From NCBI GenBank assembly GCA_001567165.1, contig LNFQ01000013.1:1-64000 (forward strand): a stretch of DNA of 64,000 bases. The letters are read 5' to 3'. The translations under genes and the position numbers were made by a program. The notes below the pieces were generated by a model. The model was not told the DNA's origin and searched no databases. It worked only from the letters and a program-made list of their open reading frames with translations. The stretch comes from Bacteroidetes bacterium OLB11. Its GTDB lineage: Bacteria; Bacteroidota; Bacteroidia; Chitinophagales; Chitinophagaceae. Position 1 is the first letter of the stretch. Each line of letters starts with the position of its first letter. Shown here one piece after another: positions 37,631-47,867 of the stretch.

Positions 37631-39796
37631 ATGAAATATAAAATATTATTCCTATTTTTCTTACTCCTGCATTTGCATTTTTTATCGACTTCTCAATGTG
37701 CAATTACAATTAATTCGTTTCCTTATAATGAAGATTTTGAAGCCACAAATGGTAATTGGGTTAATGGTGGAGTGCTTGATGATTGGGCATGGGGCTCACC
37801 TTCAAAATCAATTATTCAAAATGCAGGTGGTGGTGCCAAATGCTGGATAGTTGGCGGTTTGAGTGGAAATTTTTACAACTACAATGAACGCTCATATATC
37901 CTTAGCCCATGCTTTGATTTTACAAATTTAACTCACCCTTTTGTGAAATTTAAAATCTATTGGGAAACAGAAAATGTTTATGACGGAGCGACATTTCAGT
38001 ATTCATTAAATAACGGAGCTACATGGGTAAATGTCGGTGCGTATAATGAATCTTATGATTGTCTTAATCAAAATTGGTTTAATCAAAATTATATCAATGC
38101 TCTAAATACGTTGGCATCACCCCAGCAAGGCTGGGCTGGCACTTCATTACCAACAGCAGGTAGCTGTAATGGCGGTGCAGGTAGCATGGGATGGCTTACT
38201 GCTCAACATACTTTGCAAAACTTAGCAGGGCAACCCAATGTCCAATTTCGATTTGCTTTTGGTGCAGGCTCTATTTGCAATAATTTTAATGGATTTGCAA
38301 TGGATGATTTTATGATTGCCAATGCAGTTCCTATTTCTTGGACAGCAGTAGCTCCCAATAATATCACTTGTAATGGTGTGAATAATGGAAGTATTAATGC
38401 ATTAGCAAGTGGAATAGGACCAATAACTTATCATCTCGCCCCCAACAATCTTACAAATTTTAATGGTACTTTCAACTCACTCTATGCAGGTTCGTACACT
38501 GTCACAGCAACGGATGCAAATGGATGTTCTATTTCAAGTTCTGTCGTATTGATACAGCCAAGTCCAATTGTTTTTAACAGTATAGACACTACAAATCTGA
38601 ATTGTTATAATGATGGCAGTGGCGTTATCAAATTAAACTATTCTGGTGGTGTTGGCACTTTGGTATATCAAGTATTTCCTTCTGGACAAATTAGTAATAA
38701 TGGTATATTCACTGGGCTAAATGGTGGCACTTACACCATTACTGTGAAAGACGCCGCAAACTGTTCGATGTCAACAAGCATTACGCTGAGTGCACCGCCT
38801 CCTATCATTCTCACGGAACCGGTCATTCATCATCCGAGTTGCAATCCTAATAATGATGGCTCCATCTCATTTCACGGAACTGGCGGCACTCCTCCCTTGG
38901 CTTATTCCATCGGAGGTCCTTTCGAAACAAACCCACAATTTTCAAATCTTACAACTGGAATTTATACAATCGTTGCCAAAGATGCTCATGGATGTACTGA
39001 AACAAAAACAGCTCAATTGATTAACCCTAATGCACCTATTTTCTCATTAATAAACACAACAAATTGTACTTGCTTTAATATTTTTGACGGTGCCATTCAA
39101 GTAACAGCGACGAGCAATAACCCTATTTTAAATTACACCATGCAACCGCAAAATATAGTGAGTGGAAATGGACAATTTTCAAATTTACAATCTGGCACAT
39201 ACACAATTACTGTTAGTGATGTCAATAGTTGCACAAGTTCAACATTGATAACCATTATAGCTCCTGATGATATTAAAATAATTTCAGTTGACAAATCACT
39301 TCGCCCATGTAATGAAGGGGCATACAATGCCACTATTGTCGTTGCTGCATCCGGTGGCATCATGCCTTTGACTTATTCTATTCCGGCTTTAAACGAAAGT
39401 AATACGAATGGTATTTTTAAAGACATCACGACTAAGGATATTTACACTGTGATTGTTTCTGATGCTAATCAATGTCAAATAAGCACGAAACTTGAATTGC
39501 CTGATTTGATATGTTGTGATAAGTTAATTTTACCCAATGCTTTTTCTCCAAATGCAGATTCAAAAAATGATTATTTTAAAATTATCAATGCTCAAAATAT
39601 TATTTTGAAAACATTTGTAATTTATAATCGGTTTGGTGGTTTAGCATTTCAAGCTCAAAATATTAATGATTCATGGGATGGAAAAACACATGGAATTGAA
39701 GCCGAAATTGGTACTTACTACTATATGATAAAATATATTTGTTTAGGCAGTGGGAAAGAGCATACAATATGGGGTGATGTAATGCTCGTTCGATAA
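37631..39796 (+). CDS. Large SprB-repeat surface protein with CHU_C (T9SS type B) domain
   Basis: Signal peptide (FLFFLLLHLHFLSTSQC), then a MAM-like domain beginning FPYNEDFEATNGNW (residues about 25-230). Five or so SprB-type repeats of about 80 residues follow, each with a cysteine pair and a GTYTITVKDANGC-like end. The C-terminus LPNAFSPNADSKNDYFKI ... WGDVMLVR is the gliding-motility-associated CHU_C domain that directs type IX secretion. Corrected start at 37631 gives 721 residues. Likely a cell-surface adhesin, as for SprB in gliding flavobacteria. Confidence 0.88.
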   Translation: MKYKILFLFFLLLHLHFLSTSQCAITINSFPYNEDFEATNGNWVNGGVLDDWAWGSPSKSIIQNAGGGAKCWIVGGLSGNFYNYNERSYILSPCFDFTNLTHPFVKFKIYWETENVYDGATFQYSLNNGATWVNVGAYNESYDCLNQNWFNQNYINALNTLASPQQGWAGTSLPTAGSCNGGAGSMGWLTAQHTLQNLAGQPNVQFRFAFGAGSICNNFNGFAMDDFMIANAVPISWTAVAPNNITCNGVNNGSINALASGIGPITYHLAPNNLTNFNGTFNSLYAGSYTVTATDANGCSISSSVVLIQPSPIVFNSIDTTNLNCYNDGSGVIKLNYSGGVGTLVYQVFPSGQISNNGIFTGLNGGTYTITVKDAANCSMSTSITLSAPPPIILTEPVIHHPSCNPNNDGSISFHGTGGTPPLAYSIGGPFETNPQFSNLTTGIYTIVAKDAHGCTETKTAQLINPNAPIFSLINTTNCTCFNIFDGAIQVTATSNNPILNYTMQPQNIVSGNGQFSNLQSGTYTITVSDVNSCTSSTLITIIAPDDIKIISVDKSLRPCNEGAYNATIVVAASGGIMPLTYSIPALNESNTNGIFKDITTKDIYTVIVSDANQCQISTKLELPDLICCDKLILPNAFSPNADSKNDYFKIINAQNIILKTFVIYNRFGGLAFQAQNINDSWDGKTHGIEAEIGTYYYMIKYICLGSGKEHTIWGDVMLVR

Positions 39797-39798
39797 AA

Positions 39799-40718
39799 TT
39801 ATAAAAGAGATTTATCGATTAAAACCTGTACAATATCTTTCACAATAGTGTAAATATCACCTTTGGGTAAAGGAATGTTCCATGTTTTATTGTCAGAGAC
39901 TGTCAATAATTCACACTGCTCATCGGTATTGATAAAACGTGCGATTGCAATTTTATCCCCACTATATCCAAAAAAAGTCACTTGCTTTCCTTCTTGTCCT
40001 AACAACAATTTGTTTTCCTCTTTGAAACTTCCAATCTCTTTATAATCTTGTCTGATTTTACTTCCACTTAAATAAAGTTGTTGTTTGGTATCTCTTTTGA
40101 CTATTCCATTTTCTAAAACAATATCATCTTCATCATTTTGACTTATTTCGTTATTATTATTAGTCACTACATTTTGTGGTTGTTCTACTACCTCTTCTTG
40201 ATTAGTGATTTTTTACATCCTCCTGTTCTATTTTTCGTTTCAGGAACTTTTGCTACTCGATCGCTTCGTCTTTTAGGACTAGGGTTTTCAACCAAATCGG
40301 AAGCAATATATTTTGATGGATAACTTTCTAAATTATAATTTTTACAAAGAATAGCTACCCCTTCAGCATTCAGTTTATTATTTTTGACAACATTATAATT
40401 GACTAAAAGCCTTGCTAATTGTTTTTTGAAATTTACACTATATGGCAAATAGGCTTCCATATTGGGCATACCTTCAAACATGAATTTCATTAAAATCGTT
40501 CCTTGATTGTTTCGCAAAGTTGATTGGTCAATTAATATTAATTCATTTTCATTTAAATTTTTAATTTTATATGCCGGATGCCGAATTGTTCCTACATTAT
40601 ACAATTTAAACATTTCATCTTTTTCTGTATAAACAGTATTTCCTCTAACATAAGCTGATTGAGCAAATGAAGAGAATTGGCATAAAAGGAGGAAAATAAA
40701 AAAGGGTATGAATCTCAT
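39799..40718 (-). CDS. Secreted protein of unknown function (frameshifted)
   Basis: I do not recognise a family. The start at 40718 gives a signal peptide (FFIFLLLCQFSSFAQ). The first half has YVRGNTVYTEKDEMFKLYNVG and an ordered mixed fold. A linker follows with PKRRSDRVAKVP and a run of asparagines. The C-terminal 100 residues (QLYLSGSKIRQDYKEIGSF) look beta-rich. The frame breaks in six T at 40209-40214; adding one base connects GGCKK to ITNQEEVVEQPQNVV. About 305 residues. Convergent with the adhesin gene, 2 bases apart. Confidence 0.55.
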
Positions 40719-40832
40719 GGGGTAATTTTTTGCAAAATTAGCCAACATGATTCTTTAAATTATCACAATTTTATTTAAAAAAATAACTTATTAACAAGTT
40801 ATCAAACTGTACAAAAAATGATAAAATAGGGT

Positions 40833-42027
40833 TTAATTCATATAGTTTCTTTGTTCTGCACTTGCATCAAAAATATATTGGAAAAGTCTTTCTTCAATAT
40901 TATCAAATTCGATTTTTCTTCTTGCAAAAACACGTCTTGCTGTATCGATTGCTTTTTTTAATTGATATTCTGCCATACCACTTGCACTGCCCCAACTATA
41001 TGATGGTATGAAATTTCTTGGAAATCCTGCTCCAAAAATATTGCAACTAAATCCAACAACAGTGCCTGTATTGAACATTGTATTGATGCCACATTTGGAA
41101 TGGTCACCCATTATCAGACCACAAAATTGAAGCCCAGTTTTCACAAACGATTTTTGAGATTCGCTCCATAATTTCACTTCTTCATAATTATTTTTCAAAT
41201 TGGAATTATTAGAATCAGCTCCTAAATTACACCATTCACCAATCACACTATTTCCTAAAAATCCATCATGTGCTTTATTTGAATTTGCAATCATTACACT
41301 ATTATTTACCTCACCTCCTACTTTGCACCCCGGACCTAAAGTTGTAGCTCCATATATCTTTGCTCCCATTTTAAGAACTGCATGTTCACCCATAGCAAAA
41401 GGACCTCTTATTACACATCCTTCCATCACTTCTGCATTTCTGCCAATATACACTGGGCCTGTATTTGAGTTGATGATTGCTCCTTCGACATAAGCTCCTT
41501 CTTCAATGAAAATTTGATGGCCAATCAGCGTATTTGTGTGGGATAATGACTGTGATTCACGTCCATTTGTGATGCGTTCATAGTCTTGTCGCAGCGCTTT
41601 ATCATTGAATGAAAAAATATCCCAAAGATGATTGAGCTGCATCACTTCTTTATCATACTCTATCAGTGTACAATCTTGTGGTATTGTTTCCACTTGAAAT
41701 TTACTTGCAATGCTTTGTTCTAAACGAGCAGCCAACAAGATATTATTTGCAATCAAACAAGAATTTTTTTTTCAACTGAATTATAGCTTCAAACAGTTGC
41801 TTGTCGGGAAATAAGGCACTATTGATAAAGATATTATTTTCACTTAATTCAAACGGAAACTTTTCTTGAAGATGTTTTTGAGTAAAATAATAAGGTTTTA
41901 AACCTACAACAAATTCCCATTTTTCACGCATGGTAAGTATCCCACATCTTAATTCAGAAATAGGCCTACTGTGAGTTAGCGGCAAAAAGTGAGAATATCT
42001 TTTGTCATCAAACAGAACAAAATTCAT
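40833..42027 (-). CDS. GlmU-like putative sugar nucleotidyltransferase with left-handed beta-helix (frameshifted)
   Basis: The N-terminal part starts FVLFDDKRYSHFLPLTHSRPISELR, the degenerate nucleotidyltransferase opening of the Bacteroidota GlmU-family proteins. The C-terminal half is a hexapeptide-repeat beta-helix (GPVYIGRNAEVMEGCVIRGP, KIYGATTLGPGCKVGGEV). The frame breaks in nine T at 41764-41772; removing one base joins LKK to NSCLIANNILLAARL. Corrected length is about 397. Sugar-1-phosphate activation or acyl transfer is expected, but the substrate cannot be read from the sequence. Confidence 0.85.
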
Positions 42028-42042
42028 AGTAATTATTTTTTT

Positions 42043-42330
42043 TTAAGAATGATTAGTCGATTCATTAGTGCGTTTTTCAAGTAAATAATTTACAAAATGA
42101 AAACCCGCAAAAGCAAAAGGAATAACAAGCAAAGATACTTTAAGCGAAACTTTTGGATTAATAAAATCACTCGGGGTGAAAAATAAAAGAGCAACAAGCG
42201 TTCCGATAATTTCACCAACCACCCAAGCAACTACTGTGTAAAGTCGCCATGTGCCTCCATTTAGCCCTTTCTTTTGAGCAATGCGACCATTATACATTGT
42301 GAGCAAAACCATGGCAATAATATCAAGCAT
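42043..42330 (-). CDS. Small membrane protein of unknown function
   Basis: The start at 42330 gives a 95-residue protein with three hydrophobic segments: MLDIIAMVLLTMY, then YTVVAWVVGEIIGTLVALLFF, then SLLVIPFAFAGFHFVNYLL. Between the first two is a basic loop (GRIAQKKGLNGGTWR). Conserved glycine-rich pattern, but no named family that I recognise. It is 15 bases upstream of the GlmU-like gene and probably co-transcribed with it. Confidence 0.6.
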   Translation of the reverse strand: MLDIIAMVLLTMYNGRIAQKKGLNGGTWRLYTVVAWVVGEIIGTLVALLFFTPSDFINPKVSLKVSLLVIPFAFAGFHFVNYLLEKRTNESTNHS

Positions 42331-42395
42331 GTATAAATTGTTTTTAATTAAAAAGAATAAGCAAAGTAAATACTTTTTTATTCTACTTGCTGATG

Positions 42396-42403
42396 TAATT
42401 TTG
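42396..42403 (+). promoter_or_regulatory. -7 promoter element for the FabZ-like gene
   Basis: TAATTTTG, exact consensus, G seven bases before the ATG at 42410. Confidence 0.5.
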
Positions 42404-42409
42404 AAGACA

Positions 42410-42816
42410 ATGAAAATAAATACCACAGATTTAATACCGCAAAAACCACCATTTGTAATGGTTGATTATTTAGTGAATTTTTCTGAAGATGAATATAAAA
42501 CTGAATTTACAATACAGTCGGATAATATTTTATTATTTGACAATGAGTTTTCAGCAGGAGGACTAATTGAGAATATCGCACAGAGTGCAGCTGCGGGGTC
42601 GGGGTATCATTTTACATCCCAAAATCAAGCTGTCCCGCTTGGATATATCGGTGCTGTAAAAAATACAATCATTCACTCATTACCTCAAATCGGTGATACA
42701 ATTCAAACTGAAATTAAATCAAAAATAAAATTGGAAATGCATCAATTGTCGAAGGAAAAATATTTTTAAGAAATCAATTGATTTCAAGCTGCGAATTGAC
42801 TATTTTTACATCATAA
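42410..42816 (+). CDS. FabZ-like 3-hydroxyacyl-ACP dehydratase, hot-dog fold (frameshifted end)
   Basis: Small hot-dog protein: IPQKPPFVMVDYLV at the start and FSAGGLIENIAQSAAAGSGYHF in the central helix; catalytic His/Glu positions are not obvious, as in the divergent dehydratases of polyene clusters. Start 42410 is set by the -7 element. The end is shifted by a missing base near 42735-42741; corrected, it reads NASIVEGKIFLRNQLISSCELTIF with a stop at 42814-42816, about 135 residues. It heads a three-gene run with an unknown protein and a ketosynthase. Confidence 0.72.
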
Positions 42817-42829
42817 AAATAAGAAAACT

Positions 42830-43486
42830 ATGAAAAACTTTATATTAAACTCCAGATTATTTATGGTTGTTTTATTATTACCTTTTATCACTTCTAATTT
42901 ATTTGCTCAAAATGCTAAGCTTGATATTTTTGATAATAAAAATCAAGTAACTTGGCTCGGAGTAGATTTTTCTGAAGTACGATTTGTAGGACCAGCTAGT
43001 GATTGGGGCGATGCAATTGTCAAAACACCAACAGAAATGAGGGATAAATATTTTCCTGCTTGGAATGATTTAATTTTGAATGAACCCAATGCATTTAAGG
43101 TAGCAGATGCAATTAATAGATCAGAAATAATCAATGATATTAGTGCTATCACAACTGTTAATAATAAAACTGATAAAAAAGATATTTTCACAGAAGACAT
43201 TTCGTCATATCAGTCACTCAATGAAAGTGCCGTTGCAAGGATGGTAAAAAAATACAATCTTAAAGACAAAAATGGAATTGGATTTTTACTCATTGCAGAA
43301 GGAATGAGTAAAGGAAAAAATGAAGCTAGCTATTGGGTTACTTTTATTGACATGCATTCAAAAGAAGTTATTTTAACAAAAAGGATGACAGGAAAAGCAA
43401 GCGGTTTTGGATTTAGAAACTATTGGGCAGGCTCCATCAAAAGTGTTTTCAAATCAATGAAAAAAGAATTTAAACATTGGGAATAG
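42830..43486 (+). CDS. Secreted protein of unknown function
   Basis: A 218-residue protein with a signal peptide ending NLFAQ. I recognise no family. The sequence WLGVDFSEVRFVGPASDWGDAI is followed by a helical middle and a C-terminal part with FLLIAEGMSKGKNEASYWVTFIDM and a basic end (SVFKSMKKEFKHWE). It is embedded between the FabZ-like and ketosynthase genes, so it may be an exported partner of their product. Confidence 0.6.
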   Translation: MKNFILNSRLFMVVLLLPFITSNLFAQNAKLDIFDNKNQVTWLGVDFSEVRFVGPASDWGDAIVKTPTEMRDKYFPAWNDLILNEPNAFKVADAINRSEIINDISAITTVNNKTDKKDIFTEDISSYQSLNESAVARMVKKYNLKDKNGIGFLLIAEGMSKGKNEASYWVTFIDMHSKEVILTKRMTGKASGFGFRNYWAGSIKSVFKSMKKEFKHWE

Positions 43487-43488
43487 CT

Positions 43489-44632
43489 TTGTTCAATCAC
43501 GCAATCTCTATTATTGACACTGCATTCATCAGTCCATTGGGATTGAATACAGAAGATAACTTTCAAGCATTATTAAACGAAAAATCTTCTATCCGAAAAA
43601 TCGATGACCCTTCATTTTACTCTCAACCTATTTTGACTTCTATCTTCGATGATGCTTTTATAAATCAATTGAAAATTGAATTGCAAACAGAAACTCGTTT
43701 CGATACCATTTTATTAAAATGTGCTGAATCACTAAAGCAAAAATCAACCATCGATTTTCAAGATAAAAAAACATTATTCATCCTATCCACCACAAAAGGA
43801 AATGTTGAATTATTAGACAAAAATGAATATTCAGAAAGATTGCCTTTTAAGTTTTTCTGCCAAAAAATTACAATCCTATTTCAACAATCCTAATGAAGTT
43901 ATAATTGTGTCAAACGCTTGTATATCGGGAGTTTCTGCCTCCATTATTGCCAAACGATTTTTAGATTATGATGACTTCAATCATGTTGTGGTTTTAGGTT
44001 GTGATGTTGTAACAAAATTTGTACTCAGTGGGTTTCAATCATTTAAAGCAATTTCAAAAAATGAATGTAAACCTTTTGATAAAAATCGCGATGGTGTTGT
44101 ATTGGGTGAAGCATCAGGTGCAATTATTTTTAGTAAAAAAATAAGTAGCGAAATTCAGTTTTTAGGAGGCTCTATATCAAATGATGCCAATCATATTTCA
44201 GGTCCTTCAAAAACCGGAGAGGAGTTGGCTTTTTGTATAAATAATGCACTGCAAAATGCGAACATCACACACGACAAAATTGATTTTGTGATGGCTCACG
44301 GTACTGCAACCCATTATAATGACGAAATGGAATCAAAAGCAATTTCATTGAATAAAATAAATAACACCCCAGTAGTGAGCATCAAAGGAAATTACGGACA
44401 TACATTAGGGGCTTCGGGAATTATTGAAATGATTACTGCTGTGGAATGTATGAAACATGGCCTTATTTTCCCAAGTTATGGTTTTGAAGAAAAGGGAATT
44501 AGTGGAGACATTTTAGTCAACTCTGTTCATCAAAAAAAGGAAATCAATTATGCACTCAAAACAACATCCGGTTTTGGTGGTTGTAATGCAGCGGCTGTTT
44601 TAGCAAAGTCTCAATCTGCAATTTATTACTAA
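43489..44632 (+). CDS. Beta-ketoacyl synthase (KAS I/II type), frameshifted
   Basis: Condensing enzyme of fatty-acid or polyketide type. The full Cys-His-His triad is visible: SNACISG, MAHGTATHYND and KGNYGHTLGASG. The frame breaks in five T at 43852-43856; removing one base joins LPFKF to SAKKLQSYFNNP. Corrected length is about 380, a little short for FabF. The start is TTG (43489, or 43477 overlapping the previous gene); no ATG is available. With the FabZ-like gene it suggests a small dedicated lipid or aryl-polyene type product. Confidence 0.82.
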
Positions 44633-44663
44633 AACCAATTTGAATATTGGATAAAATAAAATT

Positions 44664-45425
44664 CTAAAAATCACGCAATGCTTTACCTGTTAAATTTAGA
44701 AAGACATCTTCGAGGTTAGCGGCTTTCACTTTTTTAGTTCTTTCAAACCCACTTTCAATCAAATGATCAATCATAGCATCTGGTGTATCGAGTTTGATAA
44801 TTTTCCCAGAATCGACAATTGCAATGCGGTCACATAAAACTTCCGCTTCATCCATGTAATGAGTGGTAATAACAATGGTGGTTCCGTTGTCTTTCAATTT
44901 TTTAATTAAATCCCAGAGATTCCTTCTTGCTTGAGGGTCTAAGCCAGTTGTGGGTTCATCTAAAAAAATAATTTTGGGTTTGTTGATTAGAGTTGTAGCA
45001 ATCGAAAATCGTTGTTTTTGTCCGCCGCTTAATTCTTTAAACTTGTTCTTAGCTTTATCTTTAAGGTTAACTTCGTCAAGAATTTGTATTGGGTCGATTT
45101 TTATATTATATAGCCCTGCAAATACTTCCAATAATTCTTTTAAATTGAGGTTGGGATAATAGCCGGCTGCTTGCAATTGCACTCCAATTATTTTTTTGAT
45201 ATCTTGTTTTTGAGTATCAATAGACATTCCATCTACGATAACTTCTCCTTCATTTTTGTCACACAAGGTTTCAATAATTTCAAGGGTTGTTGTTTTTCCT
45301 GCTCCGTTGGGTCCTAGCAAGCCAAATATTTCATTTTGATAGACATCAAACGAAATATGATCAACAGCAGTAAATTGATTGTATTTTTTGACTAAATTTT
45401 TTACTTGTATAATGGGCAATTCCAT
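44664..45425 (-). CDS. ABC transporter ATP-binding protein (CcmA/daunorubicin-resistance type)
   Basis: Walker A GPNGAGKTT, signature LSGGQKQRFSIATTL, Walker B KIIFLDEPTTGLDP, H-loop VITTHYMDEAE. At 253 residues with the C-terminal NLEDVFLNLTG end typical of ABC-2 exporter ATPases. It is the third gene of ftsY - rimO - this gene (17-base gap). The permease is not adjacent in the window, so its cargo is unknown. Confidence 0.9.
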   Translation of the reverse strand: MELPIIQVKNLVKKYNQFTAVDHISFDVYQNEIFGLLGPNGAGKTTTLEIIETLCDKNEGEVIVDGMSIDTQKQDIKKIIGVQLQAAGYYPNLNLKELLEVFAGLYNIKIDPIQILDEVNLKDKAKNKFKELSGGQKQRFSIATTLINKPKIIFLDEPTTGLDPQARRNLWDLIKKLKDNGTTIVITTHYMDEAEVLCDRIAIVDSGKIIKLDTPDAMIDHLIESGFERTKKVKAANLEDVFLNLTGKALRDF

Positions 45426-45442
45426 TGGTTAATTTATTTGGG

Positions 45443-46753
45443 TTATGAAACGAGAATCCCTTCTAAGTCGTAATCAAAGGCTTTGGTGATTTGAACTTGA
45501 ACAAATTCCCCAATGTTTAATTTTTGTTTTGTTTGAATGATGATTTCATTATCTACTTCAACGCTATCAAATTCTGTTCGTCCAATATAACGTCCGGCTT
45601 CTCTTTTATCAATAATAACTTTAAAAATTTTTCCGATTTTCTGTTCATTTTTTTCTAAGGAAATATCTTGTTGTGCTGCCATCACTTCTTCAGCTCTTCG
45701 TTCTTTTTCTTTTTGGCTTAAAGAGTCTTTTAGTTGATAAGCATCTGTATCTTCTTCATGGGAATAAGTGAAAACGCCTACTCGGTCAAATTTCGTATCT
45801 TTAATAAATTGGATTAATTCTTTTATATCCTGTTTGGTCTCGCCTGGAAATCCAACGATAAATGTCGTTCTGATACAAATATCCGGTAGAATTGCTCTTA
45901 TTTTTTGAATTAATTCAATAATGTCTTTTTGGTTTATATGTCGCTTCATTGCCTTCAGCATATTGTCTGAAATGTGTTGTAAAGGCAAGTCGAGGTAATT
46001 GCATATTTTGGGTTGTTTCTTAATGGTCTCAACGATTTCTAGAGGAAATTTATGAGGGTAAGCATAATGTAATCTTATCCATTCGATTCCTTCTATTTCG
46101 CAAAGTGCGTTTAAGAGTTCGGGTAGTTTTCTTTCTTTATAAATATCCAGTCCATAATAGGTCAGCTCTTGAGCTATCAACATAATTTCTTTTACACCTT
46201 TTTGAACAAGTAGAGTTGCTTCTTTGATGATAGCTTCAATTGTTTTGGATTGATGTTTTCCTCTCATTAATGGAATTGCACAAAAGGAGCAAGTTCGATT
46301 GCAGCCTTCGGATATTTTTAAATAGGCATAATGACTGGGAGTGCTCAATATTCTCTCACCTATTAGTTCAGTCTTGTAATCGGCTTCAAATGCTTTTAAT
46401 ATATTGGGAAGTTCCATCGTGCCAAACCATGCATCAACTCCGGGAATTTCCTCTTCTAGGTCGTTTCGATAGCGTTCACTCAAGCAGCCTGTCACATACA
46501 CTTTTTCAAGCATGCCCTGTTCTTTTAATTGCACATGTTCTAAGATGGTTTGAATGCTTTCTGCTTTGGCTTTGTCAATAAACCCACAAGTGTTGATGAT
46601 TGAAATATTAAAATCGGGTTTTTCACTTTCATGTTTTACTTTGATTCCATTAGCCATCAATTGACCACTAAGCACTTCACTATCCACCATGTTTTTACTA
46701 CAACCTAATGTTGTTATGTTTACAATGTCTTTGTGTAGTTTTTTTGATTTCAT
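45443..46753 (-). CDS. rimO: Ribosomal protein S12 methylthiotransferase RimO
   Basis: Radical-SAM enzyme that methylthiolates Asp89 of S12. The N-terminal cluster cysteines are Cys18, Cys56 and Cys90. The radical-SAM cluster is Cys151, Cys155, Cys158 in EGCNRTCSFCAIP. A C-terminal TRAM domain (from about residue 370) ends the 436 residues. LGCSKNMVDSE at the start distinguishes RimO from MiaB. Between ftsY (13 bases) and the ABC ATPase. Confidence 0.95.
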   Translation of the reverse strand: MKSKKLHKDIVNITTLGCSKNMVDSEVLSGQLMANGIKVKHESEKPDFNISIINTCGFIDKAKAESIQTILEHVQLKEQGMLEKVYVTGCLSERYRNDLEEEIPGVDAWFGTMELPNILKAFEADYKTELIGERILSTPSHYAYLKISEGCNRTCSFCAIPLMRGKHQSKTIEAIIKEATLLVQKGVKEIMLIAQELTYYGLDIYKERKLPELLNALCEIEGIEWIRLHYAYPHKFPLEIVETIKKQPKICNYLDLPLQHISDNMLKAMKRHINQKDIIELIQKIRAILPDICIRTTFIVGFPGETKQDIKELIQFIKDTKFDRVGVFTYSHEEDTDAYQLKDSLSQKEKERRAEEVMAAQQDISLEKNEQKIGKIFKVIIDKREAGRYIGRTEFDSVEVDNEIIIQTKQKLNIGEFVQVQITKAFDYDLEGILVS

Positions 46754-46766
46754 ACTTTTAAAAAGA

Positions 46767-47744
46767 TTACTTCAAACGGAATAGGCTATCGACAAATTCG
46801 TATTTGTTGAAGATTTGCAAATCCTGCATTTGTTCGCCGACACCAATATATTTGACTGGAATTTTAAACTGATGTGCGATTGCCAACACGACTCCGCCTT
46901 TTGCAGTGCCATCGAGTTTGGTAATAGCTAAGGAGGAAACGTCGGTTGTTTGAGTAAATTGCTTGGCTTGTTCTAGGGCATTTTGTCCTGTGCTTCCATC
47001 AAGCACGAGTAGCACTTCATGTGGTGCATTGGGAATTACTTTTTGAATGACTCTTTTTATTTTATTCAGCTCATCCATTAGGTGAATCTTGTTATGAAGC
47101 CTTCCTGCAGTATCAATGATTAACACATCAGCTTGTCGAGCGATTGCACTATTGACGCTGTCAAAAGCTACAGAGGCGGGGTCGCTTCCCATTTCTTTTT
47201 TTATGATATCAACACCTACTCGTTCACTCCAAATTGTCAATTGGTCAACGGCTGCTGCTCTAAAGGTATCTGCTGCACCTAAAACGACTTTTTTTTCCTG
47301 TGTTTTTAAAATTGTAAGCGAGTTTGCCAATTGTAGTTGTTTTGCCCACTCCGTTGACACCCACAACTAAAATAATATGGGGTTTGTGATCGGCTGGAAG
47401 GTCAAAATTTTGATATTCTTGCGAAGGAGCATCGGTCAATACATTCACCATTTCTTCTTGCAAGATGGAGTTTAGTTCTTTTGTGCCTAAATATTTATCT
47501 TTTGCTACTCTTTCTTCAATTCGTTTGATAATTTCTACAGTCGTTGCCACACCTACATCTGAGGTCATAAGGGCTTCTTCTAGATTATCGAGAACTTCTA
47601 CATCTACTTCTGATTTGCCGGCTATGGCTTTGGTTATTTTTTGAAAAAAAACTATCTTTTGTTTTTTTCTAAACCTTTGTCTAAAGTTTCTTTAGCCTCT
47701 TCTTGTACTTTGTTTCTTTTAAATAGTTTATCAAATAAACCCAT
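46767..47744 (-). CDS. ftsY: Signal recognition particle receptor FtsY (three frameshifts)
   Basis: SRP receptor GTPase. N-terminal acidic/basic region MGLFDKLFKRNK, NG domain with GVNGVGKTTTIGKLA (P-loop), AADTFRAAAVDQL, LIIDTAGRLHNK and TKLDGTAKGGVV. Single extra bases interrupt it in seven T at 47662-47668, eight A at 47644-47651 and eight T at 47289-47296. Corrected length is about 324. FtsY is essential, so these are very unlikely to be true inactivating mutations. Confidence 0.93.
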
Positions 47745-47867
47745 GATGATGTTGAATGAATTTGCAAATATAGTGATAAAACTACTTTGCAAGTGATTTT
47801 ATATTCAGGCGATTTGATGAATCGATTTCAAAATAAGTCTGTGAATCATTCAAATCAATTGAAATGT

